The position numbers and the translations under genes were made by a program. From Methylococcaceae bacterium NSP1-2 (GTDB lineage: Bacteria > Pseudomonadota > Gammaproteobacteria > Methylococcales > Methylomonadaceae): a stretch of 7,880 nucleotides of DNA. Under the pieces are notes generated by a model that worked only from the letters and a program-made list of their open reading frames with translations, searched no databases and was not told where the DNA came from. Positions 6,497 through 7,880 of the stretch are shown one piece after another (position 1 is the stretch's first letter; every line of letters starts with the position of its first letter). The DNA lies in the NCBI GenBank assembly GCA_002256685.1, contig NQJH01000120.1, positions 1 to 7,880 on the forward strand. The letters are read 5' to 3'.

Positions 6497-6586
6497 CCAT
6501 CTATGTCAACCTCTCCTCTAATTAAGTAAAGCACATTGATTTTATTCATATTTTTTGCAATGGCATTTATGGCATGGAAATAGCTT

Positions 6587-6645
6587 AATAGTTTGTAAGT
6601 TCATGTATTTAATCACATGAAACTATTGATAAATATATAACTTAC
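6587..6645 (+). promoter_or_regulatory. Foldable leader upstream of the 29-aa ORF
   Basis: TTCATGT (6600-6606) pairs with ACATGAA (6615-6621), and AATAGT (6587-6592) with ACTATT (6622-6627), giving 13 pairs with a seven-base bulge on the left arm. GTAAG in the bulge (6595-6599) is complementary to CTTAC (6641-6645) outside the hairpin, so a pseudoknot just before the Shine-Dalgarno (6652-6656) is possible. AT-rich chance pairing is the alternative. Confidence 0.35.
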
Positions 6646-6664
6646 ATTTCTAGGAGTAGAAACC

Positions 6665-6754
6665 ATGATAGTAGACATTATCCTTACGGGTGTTTTTGGG
6701 TTAGCTATTTTTTATGCGCATCTTTTTCTCAAAAATATGCCCACTGATGAATAA
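6665..6754 (+). CDS. 29-aa single-helix membrane peptide
   Basis: This short ORF is supported by an excellent AGGAG (6652-6656) eight bases before its ATG and by a well-formed small membrane protein layout. A short N-terminus with D4 precedes a hydrophobic helix at about 5-22 (IILTGVFGLAIFYAHLFL), then K23 and an acidic end (MPTDE). H19 lies within the helix. Such peptides often act as accessory subunits of larger membrane complexes (compare KdpF or CydX in size), but I see no specific similarity and no such complex in the window. The Shine-Dalgarno-to-ATG segment is almost identical to that of the 191-aa exported protein gene. No homologue is recognised. Confidence 0.62.
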   Translation: MIVDIILTGVFGLAIFYAHLFLKNMPTDE

Positions 6755-6979
6755 AGTTCACAAATAACGATGATTAACCAGCAGTTAAATCCTATTCTGA
6801 CTCAAGGCGTTTAACTTAAAACGGGATAAACGCTGAACGTCCCCATTCAATAGGGCTTTTATTGTCACTATCGTAGTAAAAATCATGTCATCTATTCATA
6901 TTACATTCAGCAAACGCTCGTTAATATTTAGTCTATATTGAGTTAAAACAAGTGTGACTTTATTAATGAATAAAAGAAG

Positions 6980-7094
6980 GTGGGTTAAATCTGGAGTCAA
7001 AAAGCTTTAGCTTTTTGCAATTCGCCAATAGCTAAAGCTACTGGACTCCATAATTTTCATCCTGATAGTCTGTTAAATAACAGATTTAACCCAC
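6980..7094. repeat. 115-bp nested inverted-repeat element, MITE-like
   Basis: Perfect 14-bp terminal inverted repeats, GTGGGTTAAATCTG (6980-6993) and CAGATTTAACCCAC (7081-7094), enclose about 87 bp. A second inverted-repeat unit is nested inside the left part (6992-7050). There is no coding capacity and no clear target-site duplication. The layout fits a miniature inverted-repeat element or a dispersed structured repeat. Confidence 0.65.
6992..7050. repeat. Inner 59-bp palindromic unit
   Basis: TGGAGTC (6992-6998) pairs with GACTCCA (7044-7050). After a 4-by-4 internal loop, AGCTTTAGCT (7003-7012) pairs perfectly with AGCTAAAGCT (7030-7039), leaving a 17-base loop. The left arm contains its own palindrome, AAAAAGCT-TT-AGCTTTTT. 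From memory, AAAGCTAAAGCTTTTTG-type repeats are scattered in Beggiatoa-like genomes; this was not checked. Confidence 0.65.
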
Positions 7095-7161
7095 TACCGA
7101 ATAAAATACCGAAGCATTTGTTAGGGGCGGTTAAAGAAACTCTGAAATGTTTTATAAACAT

Positions 7162-7167
7162 AGGTGG
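7162..7167 (+). promoter_or_regulatory. Shine-Dalgarno that fixes the start of the 63-aa ORF
   Basis: AGGTGG lies eight bases before the ATG at 7176. A GTG at 7164 in the same frame falls inside this site and is therefore not the likely start. Confidence 0.6.
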
Positions 7168-7175
7168 TAACGACA

Positions 7176-7367
7176 ATGAAAGCAATAAATCAAAACAAAA
7201 CGCCAGACGTTGACCTTGATAATAATTTTGATGCGCTTTGTCAGGGATTTGATGGTGAACACTTTTATGGTTTGGAATATATCCTTGAGGATTTCTTCCA
7301 AAGTACAAAGGTAAAACCCGCTGAGCCTGTCCAACAGTCTATCGATTGGTTTGGGCTGAATACCTAG
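7176..7367 (+). CDS. Acidic 63-aa protein of unknown function
   Basis: I do not recognise this ORF. It is strongly acidic in its first two thirds (DVDLDNNFDALCQGFDGEHF at 11-30; LEDFF at 37-41) with a more neutral, proline-containing C-terminus ending DWFGLNT. It has one cysteine (C22), no signal peptide and no membrane helix, so it should be cytosolic. The ATG has AGGTGG eight bases upstream. The frame continues after the TAG stop with seven sense codons (QEFDEHL) of similar acidic character before TGA, so the protein may once have been longer. It lies between two palindromic repeats. Coding status is likely rather than certain, because only length, composition and the ribosome site support it. 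Confidence 0.55.
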   Translation: MKAINQNKTPDVDLDNNFDALCQGFDGEHFYGLEYILEDFFQSTKVKPAEPVQQSIDWFGLNT

Positions 7368-7395
7368 CAAGAATTCGACGAACACTTATGATTTT

Positions 7396-7428
7396 GTAGG
7401 TTGGGGTTCGTACCTCACCCCAACCTAC
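7396..7428. repeat. 12-bp-stem palindromic repeat (GTAGGTTGGGGT family)
   Basis: GTAGGTTGGGGT (7396-7407) and ACCCCAACCTAC (7417-7428) are perfect inverted copies around TCGTACCTC. It is intergenic, with no T-run after it on the plus strand; on the minus strand a run of T follows closely (AAAT complement at 7391-7395). From memory this motif is a common dispersed intergenic repeat in several proteobacteria and cyanobacteria; this was not checked. Confidence 0.75.
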
Positions 7429-7488
7429 GAGCTGTACGGTTACGCACGCCGTTAGTAAGTAACATCATCACGAAAAGCCCCGCATTCC

Positions 7489-7513
7489 GCAAGCTCCATG
7501 CGAGCTTGCTTTT
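7489..7513 (+). terminator. Hairpin with short T-run next to the stop of the right-edge gene
   Basis: GCAAGCT (7489-7495) pairs with AGCTTGC (7503-7509) around a seven-base loop and is followed by TTTT (7510-7513). It faces the plus-strand 63-aa ORF and touches the stop of the convergent minus-strand gene, so it could serve either transcript. The short T-run makes it modest. Confidence 0.45.
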
Positions 7514-7880
7514 ACAACATATCAATTTTTTTAACAAACGCCTCAACAGCAAACCAATTTTGATTGGGAATTCCTTCTTTCCGAGTCTCATACTTTTGAG
7601 ATTTCCAACCATCTTGCTCTAAATCCTTTTTGAGTGGCTCTCCGTCAACTCCTGCTCGTCTCCCCATAAATTGATTTTTAAGCGTTTTCGCTTTAAAGGA
7701 GTCATAAATCCTTTGCCCTGTCATGTATTCTTCGTTATTTTCACCATAACTCGATTTAAAAGAAGATGCCAGTATTCCGTATGAATCCAAAGCAATTTTG
7801 AGTATGGTCATAAAATAATCGTCTTTTGCGACAGGTTCAAATAAGTCGCGAATCACCTCCCATGTAATAACACCGTCTTC
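7512..7880 (-). CDS. C-terminal 122 aa of an unrecognised protein (cut by right window edge)
   Basis: The frame is open from the right edge (first visible residues EDGVITWE) to TAA at 7512-7514. A GTG at 7856 could be read as a start, and the preceding bases GGGAGG resemble a Shine-Dalgarno but lie directly against it, so the protein more likely begins beyond the window. The visible part is soluble and mixed in charge, with aromatic- and lysine-rich segments: an apparent helical stretch around DDYFMTILKIALDSYG, a basic patch FMGRRAG and an end reading WFAVEAFVKKIDML. There is no signal or membrane helix and I recognise no motif. The spacing of charged and aromatic residues is that of a real protein. 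The family is unknown. Confidence 0.7.
   Translation of the reverse strand, partial: EDGVITWEVIRDLFEPVAKDDYFMTILKIALDSYGILASSFKSSYGENNEEYMTGQRIYDSFKAKTLKNQFMGRRAGVDGEPLKKDLEQDGWKSQKYETRKEGIPNQNWFAVEAFVKKIDML

Larger units (their letters stand above)
6238..6664 (+). other. 427-bp gene-free stretch with several inverted repeats
   Basis: No convincing gene lies here. An 81-codon minus-strand frame (6218-6463) overlaps the end of the 131-aa gene, lacks a Shine-Dalgarno and has no recognisable features. Visible structure includes CTTGA/TCAAG (6250-6262), GCCAAAC/GTTTGGC (6342-6348 with 6369-6375), a strong hairpin at 6447-6486, two ATGGCAT copies near 6560-6576, and the foldable leader of the 29-aa ORF (6587-6645). 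The first 200 bases look less AT-rich than the remainder, so this could be a composite region. Confidence 0.5.
6755..7175 (+). other. 421-bp gene-free stretch holding a nested palindromic element
   Basis: No gene is supported here. GCGTTTA/TAAACGC (6807-6813 with 6827-6833) could form a modest hairpin about 50 bases after the 29-aa ORF. Positions 6834-6979 show nothing clear. The nested inverted repeat at 6980-7094 fills most of the remainder. The last 80 bases lead into the 63-aa ORF, with TATAAA at 7153-7158 too near the Shine-Dalgarno to be its -10 box. Confidence 0.5.

Noticed and set aside
6834..6864. CCC-ATTCAATA-GGG followed by CTTTTATT as a terminator of the 29-aa ORF
   Set aside because: The stem has only three G-C pairs and an interrupted T-run.
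6980..7094. CRISPR array or attachment site
   Set aside because: The arms are inverted rather than direct, there is no regular spacer pattern and no integrase or tRNA nearby.
7057..7385. Two overlapping minus-strand frames opposite the 63-aa ORF
   Set aside because: One runs into the nested palindromic element, neither has a convincing ribosome site, and the plus-strand ORF has a good one.
7401..7622. Plus-strand frame of 73 codons across the 7396-7428 palindrome
   Set aside because: It begins inside a repeat, has no ribosome site and lies opposite the credible right-edge gene.

Overview
The window is AT-rich chromosomal DNA from a Gram-negative bacterium, most likely a gammaproteobacterium. 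The evidence is a GspE/PilB-type secretion or pilus ATPase, a signal-peptide-bearing periplasmic protein, a PepSY-type inner-membrane protein, and an IspG of the longer (about 406 aa) type that I associate with beta- and some gammaproteobacteria. The many short palindromic dispersed-type repeats between genes recall Beggiatoa/Thiothrix-like Thiotrichales. That placement is inference from memory and was not tested.

Left part (1-3750). The 5' part of a GspE/PulE/PilB-family ATPase gene runs leftwards off the window. Divergent from it is a class III adenylate cyclase (1023-2348) with all the catalytic residues, one membrane segment and a C-terminal extracytoplasmic region of about 200 aa. A PepSY-associated four-helix membrane protein (2376-3674, minus) converges on it. 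The 27 bp between the two stop codons are almost entirely a palindrome that also supplies the stop codon of the PepSY gene. A second, longer inverted repeat lies inside the 3' end of the same gene.

Middle (3692-6237). ispG of the MEP isoprenoid pathway is on the minus strand, ends in a strong intrinsic terminator, and has a perfect TATAAT at its promoter. Divergent from it are an exported protein of 191 aa with an HxH motif and two cysteines, and a membrane protein of 131 aa. I recognise neither. The leader of the 191-aa gene can fold into a hairpin that abuts its Shine-Dalgarno sequence.

Right part (6238-7880). This part is gene-poor and rich in inverted repeats. It holds a well-initiated 29-aa single-helix membrane peptide (6665-6754) behind a foldable leader, a nested palindromic element of 115 bp (6980-7094), an acidic 63-aa ORF (7176-7367), a 12-bp-stem palindromic repeat (7396-7428), a hairpin (7489-7509), and the C-terminal part of an unrecognised protein entering from the right edge on the minus strand.

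There is no obvious multigene defence or biosynthetic system. The most distinctive content is the layered palindromic repeats, the cyclase with an outward-facing C-terminal half, and the unrecognised small exported or membrane proteins, two of which share an almost identical translation-start cassette.
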